Below are positions 6,688-14,298 of a DNA stretch of 20,119 bases, one piece after another; position 1 is the first letter of the stretch, and each line of letters starts with the position of its first letter. The stretch is taken from positions 1-20,119 of the forward strand of contig CAYVKE010000053.1 in assembly GCA_964451935.1 (NCBI GenBank), written 5' to 3'. The notes beneath the pieces were generated by a model. That model was not told where the DNA came from. It did not search any database and saw nothing but the letters and a program-made list of their open reading frames with translations. This DNA comes from CALFXN01 sp964451935. GTDB taxonomy: Bacteria; Synergistota; Synergistia; Synergistales; Aminobacteriaceae. The position numbers were made by a program, and so were the translations under genes.

Positions 6688-8040
6688 CTACGCCGCGCCG
6701 ATCATCTTCTCCGGAAGCCATAGGATGATCTCCGGGAAGATCGAACAGATCACGAGAACGAGCATGATGATGAGGATGAACGGGATGACGCCCTTGATGA
6801 TATCCCACATCGTCACGCCGAGTTCCTTCGGGGCCGTCCCCTTGAGCACGAAGATGGACATCGCCATCGGGGGCGTCTGGAACGCCATCTGCAGGTTGAT
6901 GCAGACCATCATTCCGGCCCAGAGCGGGTTGAAGCCGAGCGACGTCATGATCGGGGTGAAGATCGGCACCACGATGAACACGATCCCGATCCACTCGATG
7001 AACATCCCGAGCATGAAGACGATCGCCATGATGATGCCGAACGTCACCCACCGTCCGCCGGGAAACGATAGGATGAACCGCGCCACTACGTCCCCCGATC
7101 CGGCGCTCATGAAGATTCCGACGAACGCGTAGCACAGCTCGGCGATCATGAGGACGAACGCGCTGACCTTCAGCGTCTCGATCGACGCCTTTTTGATCAG
7201 ATCCCAGCTGAACCTTCCGTAGCAGATGGCGAGCAGTATGGACGCGGAGCATCCGACCGCCGCCGCTTCGGTCGGGGGCGCGATGCCGAGGAAGATCGTC
7301 CCGAGCACGGCCGCGATGAGCAACACGGCCGGCAACAGCGACTTGAGCAGGCGGAGCAGCTTGGCGCCGGTGAACGGCGTCACCTGGTCGGGCGGAATCG
7401 ACGGCCCCATCGACGGGGTGATCCAGCACCGGATCGCAACATAGAGGATGTAAAGCGCGGAGAGGAGCAGACCGGGAAAGACCGCGCCCATGAACATCTG
7501 TCCGACCGAAAGCCCCGCCTGGGGCGCGTAGACGACCAGCATGATGCTCGGCGGGATCAGGATTCCCAGCGTTCCGGAAGCGACGATGCAACCGGTCGAC
7601 AGGGATTTGTCGTATCCCCGCGTGATCATCGGCGCGAGCGCGATGAGCGTCAGGATGGTTACGGACGCCGCAATCACTCCCAGACAGGCGGCAAGAATCG
7701 TTCCGAAGATGATCGTGACGATCGCAAGTCCGCCCCTGAGGCGTCCGAGGGCCTCATACAGGCACTCGTAGAGGTCCCGCGTCACGCCCGAGTGTTGCAG
7801 GATCACTCCCATGAAGGTGAAGAGCGGAACCGCGAGGTACGGGTAGTTCAACGAGAGATCGAAGAAACGCGAGTACAGGATATGAAACGTCGTCGTTGGA
7901 CCGAACACGAGCAACCCGACGATGAATGCCACGCTTCCGATCACGAACGCGATCGGGAATCCGGTCATGACGAGAAAGAACACGCCGCCCAGCATAAGGG
8001 CGGTGACGACTTCCGCGCTGAGTTCAATCAAGCTTCTCAC
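6688..8040 (-). CDS. dctM: TRAP transporter large permease (DctM-type)
   Basis: A 450-residue membrane protein, the ion-coupled translocating subunit of a TRAP transporter. It has about a dozen hydrophobic helices. Family hallmarks are GFPIAFVIGSVAFIVGLL near the N-terminus, YPYLAVPLFTFMGVILQHSG, SGTLGILIPPSIMLVVYA (the conserved G-x-L-I-P-P-S) and MVCINLQMAFQTPPMAMSIF near the end. The start is GTG at 8040, which overlaps the end of dctQ by 17 bases, so translation is probably coupled; there is only a poor ribosome binding site. It is the last gene of the minus-strand operon and ends just before the shared terminator. Confidence 0.95.
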   Translation of the reverse strand: MRSLIELSAEVVTALMLGGVFFLVMTGFPIAFVIGSVAFIVGLLVFGPTTTFHILYSRFFDLSLNYPYLAVPLFTFMGVILQHSGVTRDLYECLYEALGRLRGGLAIVTIIFGTILAACLGVIAASVTILTLIALAPMITRGYDKSLSTGCIVASGTLGILIPPSIMLVVYAPQAGLSVGQMFMGAVFPGLLLSALYILYVAIRCWITPSMGPSIPPDQVTPFTGAKLLRLLKSLLPAVLLIAAVLGTIFLGIAPPTEAAAVGCSASILLAICYGRFSWDLIKKASIETLKVSAFVLMIAELCYAFVGIFMSAGSGDVVARFILSFPGGRWVTFGIIMAIVFMLGMFIEWIGIVFIVVPIFTPIMTSLGFNPLWAGMMVCINLQMAFQTPPMAMSIFVLKGTAPKELGVTMWDIIKGVIPFILIIMLVLVICSIFPEIILWLPEKMIGAA

Positions 8041-8542
8041 CTCGCACGACGAAATACAGATCCCGGACGAAATTCGCGATTCCTTGCAGGATGAGCAGGA
8101 ACAGGCCCACGGCGAACAGCGTCCGGTACGGCGCTGCGGGAGGATACCAGAAGCTGTTGAACATCACCTCGTTGATTTTCCACGCCTTGATCGCCCAGGC
8201 GCAGGACAGCCAGAGCATGACGGTCATGAGCGGGAAAAAGAGAAAGAGCGAGCAGACAACGTTCATCAACGCCTTCCATCTCGGCGAGAACATGCTGTAG
8301 AAGACATCGACCCTCGTGTGCGCATCATACAGATAATCGTAGGAAGCGCCCAGGAGATACATGGCGCCGCCCGTCATGCAAAGCGTGTCATAGGCCCAGA
8401 TGGTCGGCGCGTCGAAGAAATGCCGGGAAACCGTCTCCCAGGTTCCCACCAGGACAAGGAGCAACGCACACCACTTCCCGACGGCTCCGGACATTTCGCT
8501 GATCGAATCGATGGTTTTCAGGATTTTCCGTACACTGGACAT
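8024..8542 (-). CDS. dctQ: TRAP transporter small permease (DctQ-type)
   Basis: A 172-residue protein with four hydrophobic helices typical of DctQ (WCALLLVLVGTWETVSRHFF; TLCMTGGAMYLLGASYDYLY; SLFLFFPLMTVMLWLSCAW; LFAVGLFLLILQGIANFVRD). The R-H-F-F and H-T-R-V-D-V-F motifs are those seen in family members of the larger 170-190-residue type that pair with FcbT/mannitol-class substrate proteins. AGGACAGGG lies upstream of ATG 8542. It starts 34 bases after dctP and its end overlaps dctM. It forms the membrane complex with DctM. Confidence 0.93.
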   Translation of the reverse strand: MSSVRKILKTIDSISEMSGAVGKWCALLLVLVGTWETVSRHFFDAPTIWAYDTLCMTGGAMYLLGASYDYLYDAHTRVDVFYSMFSPRWKALMNVVCSLFLFFPLMTVMLWLSCAWAIKAWKINEVMFNSFWYPPAAPYRTLFAVGLFLLILQGIANFVRDLYFVVRGEKLD

Positions 8543-8576
8543 GCGTCGCGTCCCTGTCCTTTCGCACTTGCCTGAA

Positions 8577-9632
8577 TCAGCGCATGGAGTTGTAGGACTC
8601 TCCGAACGCCTTCATCGAGTGATAGATTTCCCCGAAAATCGGGGCTTCGGACTTCGACTTTTCCTCGTAGAACTTCGCGGCCTCGGCGTTCAGGGCATCC
8701 TCGACATCCTTCGGCACGCGCACGATTTCACATCCGGCCTTCTTGAACTTTTCAAGGGCAAGGATCGATTCGTAGACGAGATATTCGTGTTGCGCCTGCG
8801 TGTATTTGTCGATCAGTCCCTGGACGATGACCTGGAGATCCTTCGGCAGCGCGTTCCATGCGTCCTTGTTGACGAAGAACACCTGCGGGTCACTCGGCGC
8901 GCGGGTCGGCGACATGTACACATACTTCGCGACCTCGTTGAAGTGCATGTTCCAGTTGGACGCGAGCGTGGAATACTCGAACGCGTCGATCGTTCCGCGC
9001 TTCATCGCCTCATAGAGTTCGCCGCCGGGGATGATGACCGTCGCCATGCCCAGGCGTTTGAGGATTTCGCCGCCGTCGCCCATGCAACGGGCCTTGATTT
9101 TCTTGAGATCGGCGATGCTTTCGATTTTCACCTTGGAATGGAAGAAGACCTCTTCGGGAAGCGGCGACAGCGCGCCGGGGAAGGTCATAACCTTATAGTC
9201 GCCCATCATCTTGTTCATGAGATCCGCGCCGCCGCCGTAGTTGAACCACGTCCGGAGCGCTTCTCCCGCGAGGGCGCCGGGTCTCGAGCTGATCAGCCCC
9301 GCGGCCTTCCACTTGTCGAGGTTGTACATCGGGCAGGTGTAGCACATCTGGAGAACGCCGTCGTTCACGGCGTCGACTTCCTTGTACGCCGGGACGATCG
9401 AACCGCCGACGAAGGGCTTGACTTCAAGACGGCCGCCCGTGGCTTCGGTGATGGCGTTGCAGAGCTTGTCGTGATAGATCTGCGACGGATCCGACGCCGG
9501 GCCGTGGCCTGAGGATTTCCAGACGATCTTCTTGGGAGCATCCGCACACTCGCCCGTCACGCACGGCAAAAGCAGCCCGGCTGCGACAACCATCAACGCC
9601 AGAACGAAAAACGCCTTTTTCAGAACTGTCAT
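8577..9632 (-). CDS. dctP: TRAP transporter substrate-binding protein (DctP/FcbT type)
   Basis: A 351-residue periplasmic binding protein with a signal peptide (KKAFFVLALMVVAAGLLL, cleavage around residues 28-30 before DAPKKIVWK). The fold is shown by GGRLEVKPFVGGSIVP near the start, the ligand-Arg region IADLKKIKARCMGDGGEILKR, and GGELYEAMKRGTIDAFEYST, a signature of the subgroup that binds mannitol, chloroaromatic or other carboxylate ligands. The conserved Arg that pairs with the ligand carboxylate is present, so an organic acid is likely. The exact ligand is unknown. The mature protein contains CYTC (in QMCYTCPMYNLD), perhaps a disulfide. GAGGAGGG lies six bases before ATG 9632. Confidence 0.93.
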   Translation of the reverse strand: MTVLKKAFFVLALMVVAAGLLLPCVTGECADAPKKIVWKSSGHGPASDPSQIYHDKLCNAITEATGGRLEVKPFVGGSIVPAYKEVDAVNDGVLQMCYTCPMYNLDKWKAAGLISSRPGALAGEALRTWFNYGGGADLMNKMMGDYKVMTFPGALSPLPEEVFFHSKVKIESIADLKKIKARCMGDGGEILKRLGMATVIIPGGELYEAMKRGTIDAFEYSTLASNWNMHFNEVAKYVYMSPTRAPSDPQVFFVNKDAWNALPKDLQVIVQGLIDKYTQAQHEYLVYESILALEKFKKAGCEIVRVPKDVEDALNAEAAKFYEEKSKSEAPIFGEIYHSMKAFGESYNSMR

Positions 9633-9720
9633 CGTACACCCTCCTCATGTATTCGGTATTTCCGAAGACCCCGCACAGGATCGGATTTGCGGAACCTCCT
9701 GACGCCCTGTTTGAAGGAGA

Positions 9721-10548
9721 TCACTCGATGAAGAAAGAATTTCCGGTAACGTTGTGGAAAAAGTTCGCATTCGCCGCCTTCAGACGCGCCATCGCCGAAT
9801 CCCCGGTGCAGTGGGACACTCCGATTCGTTCTATGCCGCTTTCGCCGAGATAGCGTATCGTCTTGTCGATGCTCGTCTCGTTCGACTCAACGAGATGCGT
9901 TCCGCCGAGCACCGCGTGTATCGGCAGCCGGATTCGCTCCCGAACGACATCAAGCATGTTCTTGAGTCCGGGATGGGAGCAGCCGAGCAGGACGACCAGC
10001 CCCCGCGGGGTCGCAACGGCGAGCAGGATCTCATCGCCGAATGCGTCCGGCTCGAATCCGTCCGGCGTCCGGAGCGTGAACCGCGGATTGATCCGTTCGT
10101 CGTCATGCAGCCTCGGGAATCCCGACACGACGAATACCCCCGGAAGGATTTCCGTAGCCCCTTCCGGAGCGAAGGCAAGCCGGATCCGCTTTTCTTTCAG
10201 GAACGCCTCGTCGAAGTCGTTGCCGAGAAACTGCCGCGCACCGTTCCTGAAGCCGTACTTTTCGCGAAAGAAGCCCTGTCCGACGATCAGTTCAAACGTC
10301 CGGGAAACATCGGCCAGGCTCCTCAGTCCTCCGGAGTGGTCGTAGTGTCCGTGGCTGAGGACGACGTAGTCCGGGGCCGACAGATCGATCTTCAGGCGCG
10401 CGGCGTTCCCGATGAACGCGCCGGACTGCCCGGTGTCGAAAACGATCGCGCGACCGTCTTTCTCGACGAAGAAAGAGAGTCCGTGTTCATGATGCAGCGC
10501 GAGGTGTTCTCCCGCCGAATTTTCGATCAGCGTCGTGATTCGCAGCAT
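9721..10548 (-). CDS. Metallo-beta-lactamase-fold hydrolase, DHPS-like subgroup
   Basis: A 275-residue protein with all metal ligands of the MBL fold: SHGHYDH (His66, His68, Asp70, His71), GCSH (His192), GGTH (His218) and SHCTG (His246). The arrangement (GCSHPGLKNML; VLGGTHLV; near-C-terminal SHCTG) is that of the subgroup commonly labelled 7,8-dihydropterin-6-methyl-4-aminobenzene-phosphate synthase-like. Most of these are probably hydrolases of unknown substrate, so no pterin role is implied. The chosen ATG (10548) has GGAGGG six bases upstream; a longer frame from 10626 would overlap the regulator gene and adds no conserved residues. Located between a FadR-like regulator and TRAP genes, it may process the imported compound (ester or lactone hydrolysis). 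It has no signal peptide, so it is cytoplasmic. Confidence 0.85.
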   Translation of the reverse strand: MLRITTLIENSAGEHLALHHEHGLSFFVEKDGRAIVFDTGQSGAFIGNAARLKIDLSAPDYVVLSHGHYDHSGGLRSLADVSRTFELIVGQGFFREKYGFRNGARQFLGNDFDEAFLKEKRIRLAFAPEGATEILPGVFVVSGFPRLHDDERINPRFTLRTPDGFEPDAFGDEILLAVATPRGLVVLLGCSHPGLKNMLDVVRERIRLPIHAVLGGTHLVESNETSIDKTIRYLGESGIERIGVSHCTGDSAMARLKAANANFFHNVTGNSFFIE

Positions 10549-10594
10549 GCTCCGCCCTCCGATACGCTCCGCTTCCATCGCATCCGCTCCGGCC

Positions 10595-11290
10595 TTACGG
10601 CTCCAGGGATGCCCTGATGTCGTCACGCGCGTTGCTCAGGTGCAGCGTCATCGCCCGTTCCGCTTCGTCCGGATCCCTCCTTTCGATCGCCGCGAGGATG
10701 CTTCCGTGCTCCGCGACGGTTTTGAGCACACGACCCGGGATATTCAGGCTCGTGATCCACCCTTCGGGAAGGGATTTCGTCATGGTCCGCATGAGGTAGT
10801 CGAGCGTCCGGTTCGTCGTCGCTTTCGCAATCCGGCGGTGGAACATCTCGTCCGTCCGGATAAGCACCGGGGTGTTCGCGCTCTCCGAATTGGCGACGAA
10901 CGCGGCGTGCGCCCGTTCGATGTTCGCGAGGGCTTCGGCGTCCGCCTTTTCCGCCGCGAGGCGGGCCGTTTTCGGTTCGAGGATGAGTCGGGATTCGAAG
11001 TGGTCCAGAATGGAGGTCTCGTTGTTCTTGAGCCAGCCCGCGAAGGGGTCCGATCGTTCTCCGTCGGAGGCCGCGATGTAGATCCCCTTCCCCTGCCGGA
11101 CGAAGACGCGTCCCGTGACTTCGAGAATGCGGACGGCCTCGCGAACGGACGATCGGCTGACTTCGAGCTTCGCGGCGAGTTCGTTTTCCGAATAGAACCG
11201 GTCGCCGGCGGCGAAGGGCCCCTCGGCGATCATGGTTTCTATGGCATCGATCACACGGTCGGACAATCGGATTCTCGGTATCGGTCCCAT
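10595..11290 (-). CDS. GntR/FadR-family (FCD) transcriptional regulator
   Basis: A 231-residue regulator. The winged helix-turn-helix occupies residues 8-75 (LSDRVIDAIETMI; ENELAAKLEVSRSSVREAVRILEVTG; VRQGKGIYI). The FCD ligand domain follows, with the acid/His metal-binding set visible as Asp147 and His151 (TDEMFH), His195 and His217. Such proteins usually repress transport and catabolic genes until their own substrate, often an organic acid, binds. The gene heads the operon MBL-dctPQM on the minus strand. Start choice is uncertain: ATG 11290 gives a typical FadR N-terminus, while GTG 11329 would add 13 residues. Neither has a strong ribosome binding site. The 11290 start leaves both palindromes upstream of it in the leader. 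Confidence 0.9.
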   Translation of the reverse strand: MGPIPRIRLSDRVIDAIETMIAEGPFAAGDRFYSENELAAKLEVSRSSVREAVRILEVTGRVFVRQGKGIYIAASDGERSDPFAGWLKNNETSILDHFESRLILEPKTARLAAEKADAEALANIERAHAAFVANSESANTPVLIRTDEMFHRRIAKATTNRTLDYLMRTMTKSLPEGWITSLNIPGRVLKTVAEHGSILAAIERRDPDEAERAMTLHLSNARDDIRASLEP

Positions 11291-11318
11291 GGTCACGCTC
11301 ACGTTGACGTATTTTGGT

Positions 11319-11334
11319 CTGATACGCACATCAG
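11319..11334. promoter_or_regulatory. Palindrome in the leader of the FadR-like gene
   Basis: CTGAT and ATCAG arms flank six bases (CTGATACGCACATCAG on the plus strand). It lies in the mRNA leader, 28 bases upstream of ATG 11290, and overlaps the alternative GTG start at 11329. It could be a second operator for the encoded repressor, or chance. Confidence 0.3.
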
Positions 11335-11376
11335 GACGCCGGAAAGGAATCGTTCTATGGATTGTCAGGAAAGAAG

Positions 11377-11395
11377 TCGTCTACTCTTCAGACAA
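11377..11395. promoter_or_regulatory. Candidate operator at the transcription start of the FadR-like operon
   Basis: On the minus strand, TTGTCT and AGACGA arms (5 of 6 bases symmetric) surround a 7-base spacer. The site covers the predicted +1 of the promoter at 11401-11429, the expected place for a repressor. The outer T-x-G-T and A-C-x-A pattern agrees with GntR/FadR-class operator halves, although the spacer is longer than in many of them. The assignment is inference from geometry. Confidence 0.4.
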
Positions 11396-11400
11396 GTTGG

Positions 11401-11429
11401 ATTCTAGATCGACGCCCCCCACCTGTCAA
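11401..11429 (-). promoter_or_regulatory. Strong sigma70-type promoter of the FadR-MBL-TRAP operon
   Basis: On the minus strand the -35 is a perfect TTGACA (11424-11429) and the -10 is TAGAAT (11401-11406, 5 of 6), separated by exactly 17 bases. The predicted start is near 11394. It lies 21 bases after the response regulator stop on the same strand. The regulator and TRAP genes therefore have their own promoter and are separate from the two-component operon. Confidence 0.75.
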
Positions 11430-11450
11430 GTTTCGCGGCGCGACGCGGCG

Positions 11451-12152
11451 TCACCTGACAAGACGGTACCCCGCGCCGTGCGCCGTCAGCAGATGGCGGG
11501 GTTCGGCCGGGTCGTCCTCGATCTTCTGCCTCAGACGCACGACGTGCTGGTCGACCGTTCGCGTGGTCACATCGCAGGATATCCCCCAGACCTCTTCGAG
11601 GAGCGTATTCCGGTCGATCACCCGGCCCTCGTGCGCCAGCAGGAAGCGCAACAGCGCCGCCTCCTTCGGCGTCAGCGAAAACGACGTTCCATCCCTCTTC
11701 CGCCCGCTCAGGGCGTCAAGATCGAGTTCCACGGAGCCGAGCGAAACGACGCCGGAGGGGATCTCGTGCGCGTGCGCCCCGGCGAGTGCGCCGCGACGCA
11801 GCGCCGAATGCACCCGGGCCAGAAGCTCCGCGATTCCGAAGGGCTTGACGATGTAGTCGTCCGCGCCGAGTTCGAGCCCGACGACCTTGTCAACCTCCTG
11901 CCCCTTGGCCGTAAGCATGACCACCGGCGTCGCGCGGTCCTCCGCGCGGATGGCGCGGCACACGTCGTAGCCGTTCATTTTCGGGATCATGATATCCAGA
12001 AGCACGAGATCGGGGCGCGCGGCGCGGAATAGCTCCAGCGCGGCGGCTCCATCGCGCGCCGTTTCCACGGCGTACCCCTCGCTCTCGAGAAGATCCCGAA
12101 GCCCCGTCAGGATCGCCGGATCGTCCTCGACGACGAGAATGCGTTCATTCAT
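11451..12152 (-). CDS. OmpR/PhoB-family response regulator
   Basis: A 233-residue response regulator. The receiver domain (residues 1-120) has the acidic pair in ILVVEDD, the phospho-acceptor Asp in LVLLDIMIPKMNGYDV, the conserved Thr in VVMLTAKG and Lys in DYIVKPFG. The C-terminal winged helix (about 140-233) shows FSLTPKEAALLRFLL and the recognition helix TTRTVDQHVVRLRQKIE, ending in GAGYRLV, very much like PhoB. The ATG (12152) overlaps the kinase stop as ATGA, so the two are coupled. The direct repeats at 15746-15772 have the 11-bp spacing used by this family and may be its binding site. The same frame is open far upstream inside the kinase gene, but only the receiver start is credible. 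Confidence 0.94.
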   Translation of the reverse strand: MNERILVVEDDPAILTGLRDLLESEGYAVETARDGAAALELFRAARPDLVLLDIMIPKMNGYDVCRAIRAEDRATPVVMLTAKGQEVDKVVGLELGADDYIVKPFGIAELLARVHSALRRGALAGAHAHEIPSGVVSLGSVELDLDALSGRKRDGTSFSLTPKEAALLRFLLAHEGRVIDRNTLLEEVWGISCDVTTRTVDQHVVRLRQKIEDDPAEPRHLLTAHGAGYRLVR

Positions 12153-14215
12153 GCCGATGTCCCCCTCCGTTCCGCCACGGGCGCACAAGGCGGCAACCGG
12201 AGCGCGAAGACGCTGCCGCCGCCCTCCCGCGGCGCGTATGTCACGTCGCCTCCGTGCCGCCTCGCGATGTCTCTCGCGATCGAAAGCCCGAGCCCCGTCC
12301 CGCTCCGCGACGACGCGAGCGAATCGTCGCACCGGTAGAACTCGTCGAAGATCCGGGCCGCCTTGCCCGGTTCCACGCCGATCCCCCGGTCGAGGACGCG
12401 CGCGACGCACTCCCGGCCTTCGGACCGGACCGTCACGCCGATCTCCTTCGTCTCCCCGGAGTATTTCTCCGCGTTGGACAGCAGGTTCATCAGAACCTGC
12501 CGGAGCGCTCCGTCGTTCCCCCGGACCCGCACGACGCCGGGGGCGTCGACGTCGAGGGCGAAGCCGTTCCTCGTCAGATGCGGTTCGAGCTGCGCCGCCG
12601 TTTCGCGCACGAGCGCCGCGAGATCCAGCGGCTCCATGGCGTCGACCGCTTTCGCGCTCCCCTTCCGCGAAAAGGCGAGAACGTTGTCCACGAGGCGGGA
12701 AAGGCGCTCCGCTTCGGAGAGCATCGTTCGCAGGTACTCGTCGCGTTTTCGTTCGTCGGGCTGACGGCGCTGGAGCAGCATCTCCGCGAAGAGCCGGATG
12801 GAGGTGAGCGGCGTTTTCAGCTCGTGCGAGACGTTTGCAACGAACGTCGTCTTCTGCATCGCAAGGCGCGATTCCGCCGAAAGCATCCGGAGGACGACGG
12901 CGCCCCCCGTCGCGATGACGATCAGGAGGGTCGCCACGAGAAGCCACACGGCGAGCGTGACGAATCGCGCCTGCGATTCGACCAGGGCCGGGTCCGAAAG
13001 CCACGCCCCTACCTCCCATCTCGGGAGCAGCGGGGAGATTTCGCGCGCCACGAACGGCCTCCGCCAGTCCGGAGATGCGCCCGCCTCCGGAGCGAGCAGC
13101 GGTTTTCCGTTCTCGTCGAGCACCGTCAGGATCCGGACCTCGGAGCGGATATCGGGGGCTGTGTCGGCGACGCGCCGGAGGAGTTCCTTCATGTCGATGG
13201 AACATCCGGTCATGCGGCCGTCCGGTCGTCGCATCCAGAAAAGCAGGTCAAGACCGGTTTCGGTGATTCGAGGCAACATTCCTCTCGGTCCCTCGCGGGA
13301 AAGATCCGCGAACGACCGGCCGCGCGAGACGGTCTTCGAGAGTTCCTCCCCCGTCATTCCGGCAACGGCTGTCTGCGCCTGCACCTGCGGCATTACGTTC
13401 CGCTGAAGCACCTGGAAGCCCTCCTCTTCGGCTTTCCGAAAGGTCTTTTCGCGGAGCGTCGAATCCGTCGCGATGCGTTCCGCGGCTTTCTGACGCGCCG
13501 CGCCGTCGGGAGCGGGATTGGGAGGGACAGGCGCCGTCTTCGCACGGGACAGAGCACGCGGCGAGGCGGGCGGAGCTGCGGCGACCTTGTTTTCGTCGGC
13601 GCGCCCCGATTCCGTTTCGGAATACGATCCGGCGGGCGGCGCCGCTTCAGGGATTCGTCCGGAGCCGCCGGAAGCGGCCGTTTTCGCCGCCGGCGAAGGA
13701 TCGGACGCATGATCCGCGTCTTCGATGGTATCGTCGAGCATCTGCCGCCGGTAGACGTTGGCGATATCGTCGTACACCGGCAATTCCACACGGCCTTCGA
13801 GAAAGGGACCGAACCCGTCGCGGAACGCGCGGCTCTTTGCGCCCGACGGATCGGGAACGACGAGCTTTCCGGATTCAAGCGCGAACGGGACGGAGACGAG
13901 CGGGTTCCCCGCCCTCCACGCGGCGAGGGCGACTGCGCCGGACCCCGAAAGACCCGCCGCATCGGTTTCGAGTTCGGTTCCGATGCGCCGCAGAAGTTCC
14001 GCGATGGCGCCGGCCGCGTGGTTCACTTCGGCCAGAAGCGCATTCTCGAGGCGGCGCTCCACGTAGAGCGCCTCGCGGTTCGCCGCCCGCAGCGCGAGAA
14101 GGCTGAGCGCCAGACTCGGCAGAAGCACGGCCATCACGAAAACGAACGCGAGGGGGATGCGGAACGCGCCGCCCCCCTGAAGATCACTCCGGTTCCTTCG
14201 GTTCCATGCCGCCAT
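12149..14215 (-). CDS. Membrane sensor histidine kinase with a large extracytoplasmic region
   Basis: A 688-residue kinase. TM1 is about residues 20-42 and TM2 about 418-441, leaving roughly 375 residues outside the membrane. Of these, residues about 166-245 are low complexity and rich in Ala, Pro, Ser and Gly. Residues about 318-412 look like a Cache/PAS-type sensor (LLFWMRRPDG; ILTVLDENGKPLL). Then come the H-box NVSHELKTPLTSIR with His464, the N-box NLLSNAEKYS (Asn581 region), DRGIGVEPG, FDEFYR and GTGLGLSIAR of the ATPase domain. Start: ATG 14215 has GTGAGGG upstream; ATG 14281 would add 22 residues without a better signal. It is 83 bases after the VWA gene and overlaps the regulator. The signal sensed is unknown; the VWA lipoprotein may be its partner. 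Confidence 0.92.
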   Translation of the reverse strand: MAAWNRRNRSDLQGGGAFRIPLAFVFVMAVLLPSLALSLLALRAANREALYVERRLENALLAEVNHAAGAIAELLRRIGTELETDAAGLSGSGAVALAAWRAGNPLVSVPFALESGKLVVPDPSGAKSRAFRDGFGPFLEGRVELPVYDDIANVYRRQMLDDTIEDADHASDPSPAAKTAASGGSGRIPEAAPPAGSYSETESGRADENKVAAAPPASPRALSRAKTAPVPPNPAPDGAARQKAAERIATDSTLREKTFRKAEEEGFQVLQRNVMPQVQAQTAVAGMTGEELSKTVSRGRSFADLSREGPRGMLPRITETGLDLLFWMRRPDGRMTGCSIDMKELLRRVADTAPDIRSEVRILTVLDENGKPLLAPEAGASPDWRRPFVAREISPLLPRWEVGAWLSDPALVESQARFVTLAVWLLVATLLIVIATGGAVVLRMLSAESRLAMQKTTFVANVSHELKTPLTSIRLFAEMLLQRRQPDERKRDEYLRTMLSEAERLSRLVDNVLAFSRKGSAKAVDAMEPLDLAALVRETAAQLEPHLTRNGFALDVDAPGVVRVRGNDGALRQVLMNLLSNAEKYSGETKEIGVTVRSEGRECVARVLDRGIGVEPGKAARIFDEFYRCDDSLASSRSGTGLGLSIARDIARRHGGDVTYAPREGGGSVFALRLPPCAPVAERRGTSA

Positions 14216-14298
14216 CGCACCCTCACCGCGCTTTCGGAAAACCGGAGCGGGAAAACGATGCGGGGTTCCCACTCGCCGCATCGCTTCCCGCCGTCCGG

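Noticed and set aside
9652..9666. TTCGG-N5-CCGAA inverted repeat upstream of dctP
   Set aside because: Only five pairs, no U tract and no known motif; too short to call a terminator or operator.
10549..10626. 26-residue N-terminal extension of the MBL hydrolase
   Set aside because: It would overlap the end of the regulator gene, has no conserved residues, and the internal ATG at 10548 has a good ribosome binding site.
12153..13205. Upstream extension of the response regulator frame into the kinase gene
   Set aside because: It is a shadow frame of the kinase; the receiver domain starts exactly at ATG 12152 with ATGA coupling.
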